From: Chromera velia
Taxonomy: Eukaryota; Sar; Chromeraceae
Reading direction: 5' to 3'
Assembly: GCA_018398765.1 (NCBI GenBank)
Contig: JAHBMJ010003263.1
Coordinates: 5,486 to 62,218 of the forward strand
Length of the DNA: 56,733 bases
Position numbers and translations under genes: made by a program. The notes beneath the pieces were generated by a model. It made no database searches. It saw only the letters and a program-made list of their open reading frames with translations, and was not told the origin of the DNA. Of this stretch, positions 23,230 to 35,652 are shown piece by piece. Positions within the stretch are counted from its first letter, which is position 1, and each line of letters opens with the position of its first letter.

Positions 23230-24360
23230 ACACAGACGAAATTGAATTTCTCTTTTCTATCGATCAAGGAAGCCATCAAGGAAGCCATAAATTCGGCTGC
23301 ACAAATTGCTGGACGAATCCTCCAGAGGGCTTCTCCAGAATTTTTTTTTGTAACGAGGCCCCACATTGCTCCGTATCTTAGGGGCTCAAGCAAGCCAGGT
23401 CAGCGTTGCAAACTCTATTCGGAAAAAGATATACTGTCTGAGCGAATTCGACTTGTGGCAGAGAAGGTCGATTGGTTGGAAATGTTGAAATTGTCAGACA
23501 AGACAGAATCAGACGTGTTGGCTTCTGAGTTGGTAAAGGAAACTATAGAGGAGGAAAAAGAAGAGGGAGGAGTGACAGAGCCGGGCGTCTCAAACGTTAA
23601 TACTGCATGTACAGACTTTAAGAGATTGTACACTTTCTGGCAAAACAGGGGCAAAGACGAGGAACTGAATGCAGAGCCGGACACGGCGTAAGGCTTTGAC
23701 TGAGTCTCGTTTGAGGTGAGTCACACTGTTAGCCCTGACGGCTGCCACATTTTTCGAGACAAGTTTTTCCGAATCTTGATTGAAGACAGTAGCAGCAAGC
23801 TTCGACCGATCACTGCTGTGTTGAAAGAAGAAATGACAGCGCTTGAGAAAAAAAATCCCATTGTTGATGCTCTTGAGGCCAAAGGGTTTCGTTTGGACCG
23901 CGAACAGGCAAAGAGCAAGCGTACAGCAGATGATGCTGGCAACATCATCAAGGAAAAGGGGTGGGTGTGGCTGCACATGATGCGTAAGTTGAAAAGAAGC
24001 AAGGAAGAGGTAGAGTATTATGAATTGGCGCAGGTACAGGCAGTGTTCAGTGCTTCAGGAAGGCGGTTCACTGGTCCTGTTGCCTGTGATCCCAAGCACA
24101 AAGACTGGATAGCACAGTGCTTACGCGCACCCATGTTTGAGCGAAACGCAGAGACTGCGACCTTTGGTCTTATGATCAAAGACAATGACAGGACGCGCTT
24201 TGGAAATATTTTCAGGGTCGCGAAGGTTTCAAAGTTCCAAAAAATGCAAAAGGTAAAAATGAAGATGCCAGCGGGGAATCAAAGGTGGGTTGATGGATGG
24301 GCAGAGGTGCCAATTAGAGTTGTTGAAATTCTTGAAGAGGGAAATGCAAAAATTGTGTAA
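23230..24360 (+). pseudogene. Unidentified ORF broken by two stops, divergent from the OTU relic
   Basis: A single plus-strand frame runs from an upstream TAA (23227-23229) to TAA at 24358-24360. It is broken by TAA at 23689-23691 and TGA at 23704-23706. The two open parts (about 150 and 215 residues) are in the same frame and read as one protein. The part before the breaks has no ATG start; a nearby GTG at 23716 also resembles a splice donor. The sequence is Lys/Glu-rich, with stretches such as RPHIAPYLRGSSKPGQ and DAGNIIKEKGWVWLHMMRK. I recognise no domain. A short in-frame repeat (IKEA twice) occurs near the start. It probably belongs to the same decayed element as the OTU relic. Confidence 0.5.
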
Positions 24361-25180
24361 GTCAGCCTATCGTGTACAGACTAACTTCAAAATTTATCTC
24401 CATAAAAATCGATAAAATTGCTTTCAAAAATCCTAAAACAATAAATTTGAATTTTTGAAGATGTTTTTAGGTGACCGGAAGGTCCTAGTAGTAACCTATA
24501 GGTCAAATTGTACATTTTTTGTATTTGAATCATATCGTCATTTTTTTTTTGTTTTGATTATTATTTTTAATTATTGTTTTTAATATCTTACGCCTAGGCT
24601 TAACTGTCTTAATTTCCGCTTTTAATAATTTTAATCTTTTATGTTCAAAAGTTATGAACTTTTACCTAGACTTTTATTTTTTAGATTAAAACTGAATATA
24701 TAGTAATACTTAGTTTAGTACTTAATAATCTGAGCCTCACTTTCAATCTGCATATATACATTTTTTTTTTCTAGACTAAATAAATTCTAGTTAGTTAAAG
24801 ACATGCCGAAATGTTCCTAAAGAAGCTAATGCATCTTGTGAGTCTGAAGTAGGATAGGACATACGGGCAGGTATGCACATACATGAAGGTAAGAATGCAG
24901 ACAGCGCACCACAAAACAGCCAGCGGGTGCCTGCGGAGTACCAGGGGAGAGGTGCGAAGAGTAAGAGGAGAGCGCTAGCCCTTAGTCCCGAAAGGCGGCC
25001 CATTTCCAAAGATGCAGGCAAGTCGTTATTTCTCCTACTGGCAGTAGCAGCTTCCGGTCTTTTATTTACGTCAGGGTCTTTTACTTCTTTCCACCAACTA
25101 AACTTCCCATCTCTGCAGGACACTTTTGGAAATCCTTCCAGTTGTGTCAAGTCCTTTAGTTAGAGGCAAAAATGCTTGGA
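24361..25180. other. AT-rich stretch, no gene seen
   Basis: Very AT-rich to about 24800 with T homopolymers. The more balanced segment 24850-25170 sits just upstream of the hAT-like frame and may be its decayed N-terminal part, but I see no clear motif. Confidence 0.4.
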
Positions 25181-25430
25181 CACACAACCGTAGCAATAGA
25201 ATCCCCGGGTATTACCCGATGGAACTCCCATCTTCAAGCAATCTGAGAAGCGTTTGTGAATTCATAGACGGGGCTCTACTTGTCCTCTCAGTATAAAGAA
25301 CACAGGACGAATAATGTATTGAAGCTGAAAAACTGTCTCATTTATGAGCCAAATGACTTTGACAGGCTGCAGTGGGTTGCTGACTTGCTCAAGCCTTTTT
25401 AGAAACTCAGTGAGCGACCGTCTCTTTCTT
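25181..25430 (+). pseudogene. hAT-family transposase relic
   Basis: One plus-strand frame reads PGITRWNSHLQAI (TRWNS at 25214-25228) and, downstream, NDFDRLQWVADLLKPF (about 25352-25399). TRWNS, followed some 40-60 residues later by an acidic-aromatic segment leading to LLKPF and then a Leu-Ser pair, is the arrangement in the C-terminal half of hAT transposases. The frame is broken by TGA (25244), TAG (25265) and TAG (25400), so it is inactive. Only this short part of the transposase is recognisable. Target-site duplications and terminal inverted repeats were not found. Confidence 0.6.
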
Positions 25431-28001
25431 TTTTTAAATTTAAGTGAGCGGAATGAGCAGACGCAGCCTGGATGAAAGTGACGAAGCAGGGCAGTGTGTT
25501 TGAGGTAGGGGGAGGCAGCAGCGCAGCTGCCAGCACGCTGTCAAGGCGGCGCTGAATGCTTCTTCATTTGTTTTGATTTGTTTTGGCAATGCTCGAGTCT
25601 CTATTCAGTCATCTTTTAGACGGCTGCCCTGAGGAAGGTACAACTCAAAGTTTTTAGTCATGATCCATTTGTTTAATACATTTGAGTCTATAATTTTGAG
25701 ACTAATTTTGACTCAATTTTTGAGTGTCACTAAGTTATTTTAAGTTTTAACACCCCATTTGATTAATTTGTTTTATATATTTCTGCAATTTGATTTTTTG
25801 AACTCAACGTTTGTTATGGCTGCAGACTTGTTGAAAGTTGACAAAAATCAATCAATCAATGATTCAATGTCAAGGAATCAATGACAATGTTACAATGAGT
25901 CACTAAATTAGAGCATTACAATTTTATCGATAGACGATAGTACATCAATCAGTGAATCAATAATGTATAAATCACAGTGTGATAGACATTGATAGTGTAT
26001 ATTTATTATGATTTATGTATATGATGGTATATTTTAACTATGAATTTATGATTAATATAAGTACTAGTGAGTCGTAGTGACCGTCTATTAATTACACTAG
26101 TCTACTAAAAAACCTGGTTTAACCTAAAAAACCTTGTTTAACCTACTTAAACCAAAACTTACAGCTTCAATACCTAACTTAACCTTTTAACCTAACCCAC
26201 TTTCCATACCCTAGTTTTATAGTCAAAGGCGGCTAGAAAAACAGCCTCATGCAGACGAAAGCAGAACAAAAAAAGAAAAAAAAAAAAATTGGCCGATGCC
26301 TATTCTTTTTTTTTTAATCACTGCATATGCGTCGATTGCTTAGGGTAATAATTCTAACATAAGTAAAAACGTACTGTTTTACCCACACATATTTCTTTCT
26401 ACTTAACACTAGTTGTTATATACTACATAATACCAGTATCTACATAAGTATTTATGGCTAGGCTCTACACTCCATAAATAAATAAAAAAAAGAAGAAAAA
26501 GAAAGTTTCTAATCTTTTATTTTTTTTTTATTTGTCAACTGACAAGTATATGTTTTTTGATGCAACACCCCGTGCAACACTCTTGCAACACTTGAACAAC
26601 AGTTGTTTCAACTTGTTTGCCTATTGAATAGTAGGAGTACCATGATAAATAAAAAAAAATCTATAAAAAAAAAAGTTTTCTTATCTTTTATTTTTTTTTA
26701 TGTAGTGTAGAGCCTAGATTCATGGAGGTACTAAGACTACAGTTTTAAAAAAATATTAACTATTCGTAACTATTTGTTTTTAGTTGGTTGCTTTTAGCAG
26801 TTAGTATACCACTTACTCTTAGTGACAGTTACTACAACTTGAAATTAATAAGTATATTAGTTAAAACTTGTCTTCAAGTTAATTGCCGGTGTCAATTTAC
26901 TAAACGCCATGCAAATACTATAACTGGCCTGTTTTGAGGCTGATCGATATCAATGATGATTAAAGATATATATAAAATAATGATACAATTTAAAAACTAT
27001 GCGATGCACAGTGGTAAAAAAAAAAAAAAGACCTTTCCAGATTTTTTTTTTCTTTTTTTCTATGAAGGATTTCCTAGAGCACCTCTAGGAGCACCTAGAG
27101 GAGCACCTTTTAGAAGTACTTTTTAACTAACTTCCTTCTTGCTTCCCTCCTCTGAGGGATGCCGGGTGATGGACTAGGTGATGGACCAACTGAGTGTGAG
27201 AGACGAAGGAGACAGAGGGAGTGACCCAGTCCGTCGTTTCACCATTCATGCTAATTGAAAAATGAATGAAGTCTGCGTGTATGGCACTGCACGCAGCGAC
27301 CATTGCAAAAAGGGATTACAGGGACAAAGGCGAGCGGGCGGGCGAAGGGAAAAGGAGGCTCTCTTTTGTCCTATGCAAAGAGTGACAAGAAGGATAGATG
27401 CATGGATGTAGACAGAAGAGCAAACAGAGGAGAAGTTTTTTGACTGGCTCTTTGACGATATGTAGGATGATATACATTTCGAAGCTTTAGTCAAAGCTAG
27501 TTTTGGTCAATCTTTTTAAGCGTCTACCAAGCTAAAAGTGAAACTGGGATCCTAGATATGATTCAAACTCTAGTTGAAGCTAGTCATTTAACCTTTATTT
27601 TTTTTTACATATACAATAAAATTTTTTTTTTAAAAAAAAAAGAATAGACGTTTTCAGAATTTTTTTTTTTACCACTGCATGTGCGTCGTCTAGTTTTAAA
27701 AAGATATCACGATTAACTCTTTTATAGCAACAATAATTATAGTGTTATACATACTATCATAATCTAATTTATAGAATATACTAAAAAAAATTCAAAAAAA
27801 CTCAACAAAAGATAATTGAGTAACTTTTCTACACTGGATGGACGATACTAATTAACTTAGTTGACATGTAGTATATGTTTACCTGGTACATTCAATCATT
27901 GCAACTAAAGCTCAGTAGCAAGCTGAATTACATAGTAAAGCTAAAACGATTACCATACATGACAGGGCAAGCGTTGATCACACCGCAACCAGCAGACCTG
28001 C
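25431..28001. other. AT-rich, gene-free repeat block
   Basis: Strongly AT-rich with long A or T runs and no coding frame. It holds the 260-bp inverted-repeat element, three copies of a CACTGCATRTGCGTCG-like motif (26317, 27002 reversed, 27671), a small hairpin cluster at 27073-27100 and an AACCT-rich stretch at 26110-26206. Confidence 0.6.
26458..26717. mobile_element. MITE-like element with 14-bp terminal inverted repeats
   Basis: CTAGGCTCTACACT at 26458-26471 is a perfect inverted match to AGTGTAGAGCCTAG at 26704-26717. The match extends inward through CATAAA with one mismatch. The interior is AT-rich and non-coding. Size (260 bp) and structure fit a non-autonomous DNA transposon. I could not define a target-site duplication. 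Confidence 0.5.
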
Positions 28002-28582
28002 GTGCCAGGGGTGGTAACATTGAGAAATTTTCTGATTGACTCAATTCGAGTGTTTAACTTGTTTTCTTTGTTTTCTCTAAGGTTTTTCTACCCACTGAAT
28101 TGTGCTAAATCCATCAAGCGTCTGTCTGCATCTCCATCTTTTCTCTGCATTTCGCTAAATTGCGTATATCAGAAAGATGAGAAAAATCAGAGCAGCTTAA
28201 ATCAATTGAGCAAGTCAGCAGGCTTGTTGGACGGTCGATTGGCGTTCTCTCTTCTTGCACAAGCCATGCATGCATACGTTGACTGTCTCAGAGTGGAAGC
28301 GTTAGGCAGAAGTCAAAGCAGCAGTGGAAGACTTACAGCATCGTTTTTCAAGGGAACAGACCATCCATCAGCGTGCAACAAATACGAAACAACATGTTGC
28401 AATCATGCGCGCACTGTCAGATGATGGATCGAGACACCCACTTTGATCATCAACTCGTTTTCTTTCTCTTAGATTTTCTGTTGATTATCTTTGCCGCATT
28501 GCAAGAAGGCTCCGCATTGCTTTCGATCTGCAGCAGAAAAACTGCAGCATCATCGTATGACATTTTGTTGATCCCTCTCTTT

Positions 28583-28617
<35 letters not shown>

Positions 28618-31194
28618 CAGCTCTGTCTCGGAAGAGAGTTCAAGCAGGCCGACCGAAAGAAATCGCCGGCTCGCTAACCTCTCTAGACAGGCAGGCAGGA
28701 ACATTTCAAGGATCAAACAGCTGTGCATTGCATGTCGTGATTGACCGACTTGGTTGAAGGAAAATCGTGAGTGAAGGAAGATTCATCGCGTCGGTTGACC
28801 ATCGATCCGATGCTGCAGTCCAATGCTGATTGTTGCATGCATGCTGCTGCCATAGAGAGACAAAATGGTCCTGCCGATTCATCCGACAGGTTTGCCAAAG
28901 CACTCTCTGCTGGTAGGGTTGCATGCATGTCAGGTGATTTCGACTGCATTGCGGGACTTTTTGTCTTGTCTTGGTGTCACAAAAGAAACAGACACAGGCA
29001 CGTGACACACTCATCAATCATCAATACAAACACACGGACGGTTGGACACGTTGGGTCGTCGGTCACTCCCTAAAGAGTCATGCAGCAGAGAATTTTCCAG
29101 AAAGCAACGCACGACAAGAAAGGACGCTAGCGGACTTTGGTTTCTTGTTGGACCGTTGAAGGCTAGCAGCAGGTGGGTGATGCAAACAACACGCACAGTC
29201 ACACAAACATCAGCAACCAACTCGATCAAGGCATGACGAGAAGGAGCAAAACAGACGAGAAGAAGTGCAAAAGAAGTTATGAAAGAATGGAAGAACAAAC
29301 GGAACTGACAAGTCGAGAAACAACATATCATGTCATGACGAGTCATTCCGAAAGGGACCATTGAGACTCTTCTTTCAGTGTGCAGGTCGGGTCACAAAAA
29401 CAGCAAGTAAGACGAGAAAACAAACAAGGGGACGAAGAACACGATCAAACAAAACGAGACAGACGCCAGCATTCACTCACTCACTCACTCATCCATCTGA
29501 GTCACCACATCAGCAGAGAGAAACGAAGAGGACGGTAGTCAGACAAACGACAGACAGCATGGGGTAATCGAGAAGTCCATCGCTTAGCCGGGGAGTTTTT
29601 GGAGAGTGAGAAGCAAGGAAGAGAGATGGAGTGAGTGCATGACAGAAAATGGAGGCAGTTGACCGACCTTCGGCCAAGCCACCAGTCCCCTTTTGCCTCC
29701 TTTCTGCCTGCCTGATTGCCGAGCCGTCCATTCCTCTTTCTATCTGTTGTTCTGTCTTGCTTGCAGACGGACGCAGACGGCTGACAGCGTACTTCGATTT
29801 CTCTTCCTCACTGTCTCGCTAATTCCCCCGGTCATGGAGCACTCCCGAACAGCCACCAACCGAAGCGGGAGAGGGGCGGAAGGTGATGAGGAGAAATGAA
29901 GGAGGGCAGGAAGGGAACGGAAAGAGGGGGGGAAGAGGAACACACGTCTCCACCGAAAAGAAGCCAAACAGCAGCTCAGCAAAGATCAATTAAGCCAATG
30001 AAGTCAAATTAATTGATCAGACCCACACGGCAGGTGTTCGAATCCTTGTGGACATGTGCTCTCTCTCTCCCTCTTGGCTCCCTTTCCTGTGTTCTCCTTT
30101 TCCTTTCACAAGCTCTCGCGACACTGCGTTTTGCTCGTCTGCTTTCTCTCTCAACAGCTAGTCGAGTCGAGCCACTTAGGTAAAGTCAGTCGAGCGAACG
30201 CACGGTCGGTTCTATGTCGTGTCGTTTGACCTGACCTCTCCACACGTCAGACTGAAACGCACTCAGTAACTCACTCACTCACAAGAGAACAGACAATTAC
30301 AGCATGGGCACAAAGAACAAGACGTTTAGAAAGAAAAAGAAAGGGCACCGCAAGGCACAAAGAAGCAATGCATGCACAGAATTCCCAAAACGTACAGACA
30401 GAGAGCGCTACTCGATCTGTGTTTCTTTTTGACGCTCTTCTCTTTCCACTCCACCAGCCCCTCTGTACTCCCGTTTGTTGTTCTTTTTTTTTTGTCAATC
30501 TTAACTTTTCTTTACGCAATACCACGAGCGGACCATTGTCACCACATCTCATTCTTTCGATCGCATTCGATTTTCTCGTTTTCTTTTCTCTCTTTCTTCA
30601 CTGGATTTCTCTGTCTGTGGGTCTGTCTCGATCCCCGCGCTCTTGATTGATCGATGAGAGACGGAGAAGGGAAACGCATCGGTCCGACGTGCAACCTCTG
30701 AAGGAGTGGATCCATCCGGTCTGCCCATCCATCCATCCATCCATCCATCCATCCATCCATCCGGAGTGTAGAATGACGGCGTTCCTGCCTCTGCCTCTCT
30801 GCCTGCATTTGCAGGGGCAATCAATACGATTTCCTTTCTTTTTGGTTGCTCTCTGCCTCCTCTTTTTTCTCTGTCACCCCTTCCTTGCTTTCGGTAGAAG
30901 AAAGAGGAACGAGATAGAGAAGAGACGAGTGACAGAACAAACTTTGAATTCGATTGACTGCTCCTTCATTCTCTTGTTTATCTTTTCCTCATTTTTGCAT
31001 AGACAGACAGGCAGAAACATGCAATCGAAATCTGACGCAGGGCAGCGAGAGAGGTCAGAGACACACGTGGAGAGGGAGGCTCGCTAGAGCTAAAACAGGG
31101 GCATTTCTTTTCTCAGTGGTGCCGTTTCCTGGCGCTGACTTTACTCAATCAAACGATTATTCGATGACGCTCTCTCTCCCTCTCTCTTGCTGGC

Positions 31195-31230
<36 letters not shown>

Positions 31231-34200
31231 CTGCTCATGGTCATGCAGTGCAGACAGCCGACACATCCCACTACTTTGCTTCGCAGGCATAATCAAGTGA
31301 AAGCATCTCAACAACCACCCCTCTTCCTCCAGCAAGCTAGTGTCTCGCCCACCCTCAATACTTCCTTCCACTCTATTGGTACACGGTCCGTCTTCCGACA
31401 GGCGGCACTGTCCGGACCTGCGGGCTTGCTGACTTACATGGAGGAAGCTTACCTGACAGCTGCAGAAGGGGAATGAATGAGAATCAAGTCGCATCATGCA
31501 GGCGTGCAGGAAGGAAGGAAGGACATGCACGTGCGATGGTTTGATTGATTACATTACGCTTGCGTGTAAGACTCAAAAGGGACGGCCGGAAGGAAGAATT
31601 TGCCTGCAAGCAGTCCCTTCGGATGGCCTGAAAGCGCTTTCTTTGCTTTCTCTTCTCTGCCTCTTTTCTCAGCCTGCTGGCTACCTTTCCAAGAGAAGTG
31701 CACGGGCATTCATTGATGGACCCATGGAAGGAATCGGATGGAATGAAAAGCGGCCCCCTCCACGTGCAGTCTGCTTTCTGAAACATCAGAGACGGTCCAC
31801 GTCTGTTGCCTGAGTTCCCTCTCATTCTCACCCGGGCCCTCCTACTTTTACTTCTATGTTCTGTTCGACCATCTATTCGCTTCTCGTTTCTCTCTGCATG
31901 CGCTCTCGTGGCACAGGGGACTTTCATGCAGAGAAGACAATTGAGGCGGCAAGGATGAAAGGGGGTATGTTTGCTCTTCGATTTTGTCTTTTGTCGCAAA
32001 GCATGCAGGCAGCACGCAGACTGTACAAGGAGGCAAGGATGCGCTCCTTTTTTTTCTCCATTCTTTTGATCTTTTCTCTTCACGTCTCTCTCTGAATGTC
32101 TCAATTGATCTGTGTACAGTACAGCAAGGAAGGGCTCTGACCGAGGATGTTGAGCAAGACCCAAAAAGCGGCAGCAGCAACGCACACATGGGGGAAACTG
32201 CAGGTCATGCAGCGATGCTCAGCGCAGTGCGGCGCCATCAAAACGAGCGTGCAAGGCGTGTGTGTGTGTGCTTACGCGAAGTGTAACACTGCAGCCGTTT
32301 TTTCTGCGGCTGATCTTCGCTGGATGAATGAGTTCTCCTGTCTCCCTTGCATATGCGGAGTCGATATGTGGGTGAGTGGAAGGAACTCTTTAAGGAGATC
32401 AAGACAAGGGGGAGAAGCATCAGAGAGAGAAAAAGAGGAAGAAAGGCAGACAGAAAGAAATTGAAGAACCGAAAAGCGAGAAGGGTTCTGTGGTCGTTTC
32501 GAAATCTTTGTGTCAATCGCTTCTTTGCTACATAACGGGTTTTTCGCTTTTTCCCCTGTTACTCCCTGTACCTTGTGCACTGTTCCGTGCTTGGTCGGTT
32601 CTGTGGTTGGTTTCTCCTATCTATTTGGAGAGCATCTGTTTTGATGGTTTCGATTGGCATTTGTTCTTTCTCGAAAGAACTTTTCAGACAGACAGAGTGT
32701 TCCACGCCATTCCCCCGCATCCATAACTCTTTCCCCCCTGCTGTCAATTATCACCATCATAATTATTGATACAAGGAGAGGACATAGGCTTGGGAGCCCT
32801 TTTCCCTTCCGACTACGACTACTCAATTCATCCCCCCATCAATCTGTTTGATTCTTTTTCTCCTTTTTCTCTTTTTTTTTGCAGTGCCGCTTCAGAAACA
32901 AAGAAAGAAAGAAAAAAGAAAAACTCTTCTGTATTTTCTATTTGTCAATACACATTGATCCGTTGATTGCATCAGATCCGTCCAGACAGACAGACAGACA
33001 ATTGATCGAATCAGATCTACCCACCCAGACAGACACACAGAGAGTTCCATCCGCTCTATGCGTACAGACAGCGAGAGAAGAAAGAACGAACGAACGGTGA
33101 ACGAAGACCGACCGAGTCGAACAAACTTCCCCCCTCCTAGCTTCCACACAGCGCCACGCTATGCCTGCGTACCTTCCAGTCGACTCACCCCGACCACCCG
33201 CAGCACGCAGCTTTCGGTCCGAGGGATACAAAAAGAAGAGAAAAGAGAGAGAAAGGAAAAAAAGAAAGAAACAAATGAGAGGGACAGACAGACAAACAGA
33301 GTGTGCGGGAGAGAAAGAAAGAAAGAAAAACGATGTATCGGAATGAATGGGTGGCGGGATATCGAACATCAAGGCAGCAGCTGCAGTTGGCGCCCTTGCA
33401 TGCAATCCATCCTGGCCAGCGATCGACCGAGCAAGTAAATGAAAGGGAAAGGGGGGTCCCCGCATGGGTGAGAGGGCGATTGACGTATGGGATGCAGATG
33501 AATTGATGGAATACAAGAGGACGCGTGAGGAGGGTCGGAAGGGTGGAAGGGGCGGAGGGAGGCTCGATCGATGATTGAGGGAGGATTCGTAGTAGTCGAA
33601 AGAAAGGATCGAAGACAGATGAACACTTGGAGCTAGGGGGATGGTCGGTCCGGAGGATGGATAGTCGAAGGGATGGATGAAGAACCGGCCGATTGACACA
33701 GCGTCGATCGGAGCTCATCGATCCTCCATCCGTCGAATGAATTCGAAGGAAGGAAGAAAGGAAGGAAAGAGACAGGGAGGGAGACGGGAGGGTCGAAAGG
33801 TCTTTCAAGGTACAATGGTGAGAGAAGGAAAGAAGAGAAGCAAGACGGGGAGCGATAGAAGGAAGGGGAAGGACAGGGAGGCAGACAGCCAACCGACGGG
33901 ATAGTCATCCGACGTCTGACTTGTGCAGCCTCCCTTCCCGGAGTGAATTCGAGTTCTGCTTTTCGTTGTCGCTGTTTCTTCCAGATTTTGTTTTTCTGTT
34001 TTTCTGCTTTTCCTCGCAACGATTCTCTTCCTCGTTTCGTTTTTTTCTGTTCTTCTGTGACCATCTGCACTGGTGTGGTGATCAGTGCACTGTCAGTCAA
34101 ATTAATTGAGTGATGAATTAAAGAAAGAATCGTGTTCTTCCTTGTCCCTTCTCGTTTCGCGAATAAGAAAATGCGAGCAGGAAGCAAAGACGGGGAAGCC

Positions 34201-35652
34201 AGAAGAGAGGGGGAAAGAGCAGGAAGAGACAAATGAGGAGGGGGGGGGAGAAATCTGTAGGTGAGAACAAACACAAACAACCTACGAGGGTTGTTTCAAG
34301 AGGTCAAAAAGCCATGCAGCTGGCATGAAGGATCATTGTCGATTGTTGTCTTTCTTGTTACTTCGTCCCATTGTCGTTTTGGTTTCTCTGCTCCTTTTTC
34401 TTTCTTTTGCTCCATCCATCCTTCCAGTTACCTCCATGACCTTTCGCTGTTTTGCTCTCTCGCCCGGAGAGGCCGAACGACTGCTGAGTTGGAATGTCTG
34501 TCAAGCAACAAGCTCGTTGAGGAAGAGAGATAATTACGAATTCTTTTTCAAATCTGCATGTCCTTTCGAATTTATGAATTCAATCATGAATTCGTGATGT
34601 GATTGGCTGTACTACACCGACTGACTGCGCATTCATACTCTTCTCGCGAATGGACAACCCCGTTCCCTTAATTCCCCTCCCGTCCCTCCACCCACCAATG
34701 TTCAAAACCAAAGAGAGGGCGTAAATGAATTCAAAAGAGGGCGTCCGTCTGTCTGTCTGTCTATCTTCTTGACGTCCTTCTTTGTCTCTGTACGTTGACT
34801 GCCTGCATCTATGCCTTCTGGATCGACCGTGAGTGAGTCCACGAAACTGACACGGCAGCAGCAGCAACGACCACGGACATGCAAAGTGGGAAGAAAGGAG
34901 AACCAAAACGAGGACAGACAGACAGGATTGTTGGGTGTTCGTTTCTAAAGAAGACTGCGCGACTTCTTTCCTTTCTCTCTTTAGTCCTGATTTCTTACAC
35001 CTCTCTCCTTGCGTACGCGAGGCGTCAGTCTCTCCATCCCTCTGTTTCTCTTTTTTCTTTTTCGTTCTCTTCCTTTTCAATCTCTCGATCGATCGATCTT
35101 AGTTGCAGAAAGAAAGTGTCAAAACAAGAAGGCATAAGGACAGACAGATAAGGCAAAGATGGGCCCACCGAACCCGTCCTGCACAGAGTCAATTAAAGAG
35201 GAAGAAAGACATGCAAGTGCAGAGTGGCGAGGGAGGGCGAGGGGAGTCCAGTCCCTACTGGTCTCTTCTCTCCTTTCTTCCACGTCTGCTGACTGCTTAC
35301 ACGTAAACTGTTTTTCTCAGCATCTCTCTCTCTCTCTCTTTTGAATTCTTTAACGGTTGGTCGATCAACGAGCTTGATCTTACAAACAGCACATACATCA
35401 ATCATGGCCTTTTATCGTGCAACGCGGTCACTTGCGGAAAGAAGGGGGGTAGGCCCCCAGACATCGGAACTGAACATGAAAAGAATCATCCATCCATCCA
35501 TCAAGTTTTTCTGCGTGCATGCGTGCTTGCTTGCTTGCTCGCTTTCTTCTCAGAATTTCTTATCACTTCGTTCGCGATCAGAAAGAAAGGAAGAATGCCA
35601 GACAGACAATCAGACAGACAGCCGCCCTTCTTTTTCTTCCTTTCTTTCTTTC
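28002..35652. other. 7.6-kb spacer, no gene recognised
   Basis: Composition returns to balanced. Many short frames exist on both strands but none shows a domain, consistent codon use or spliceable neighbours. Simple repeats include (CT)n at 28588-28613 and 31201-31226, (CATC)n at 30725-30762 and CAGA/GAAA tracts. It may contain undetected small or non-coding genes. Confidence 0.5.
30725..30762. repeat. (CATC)n microsatellite
   Basis: About nine perfect CATC units in the gene-free spacer. Confidence 0.95.

Noticed and set aside
28002-28424. 140-codon frame starting MPGVVTLRN.
   Set aside because: No domain, no consistent coding pattern and no splice partners; likely chance.
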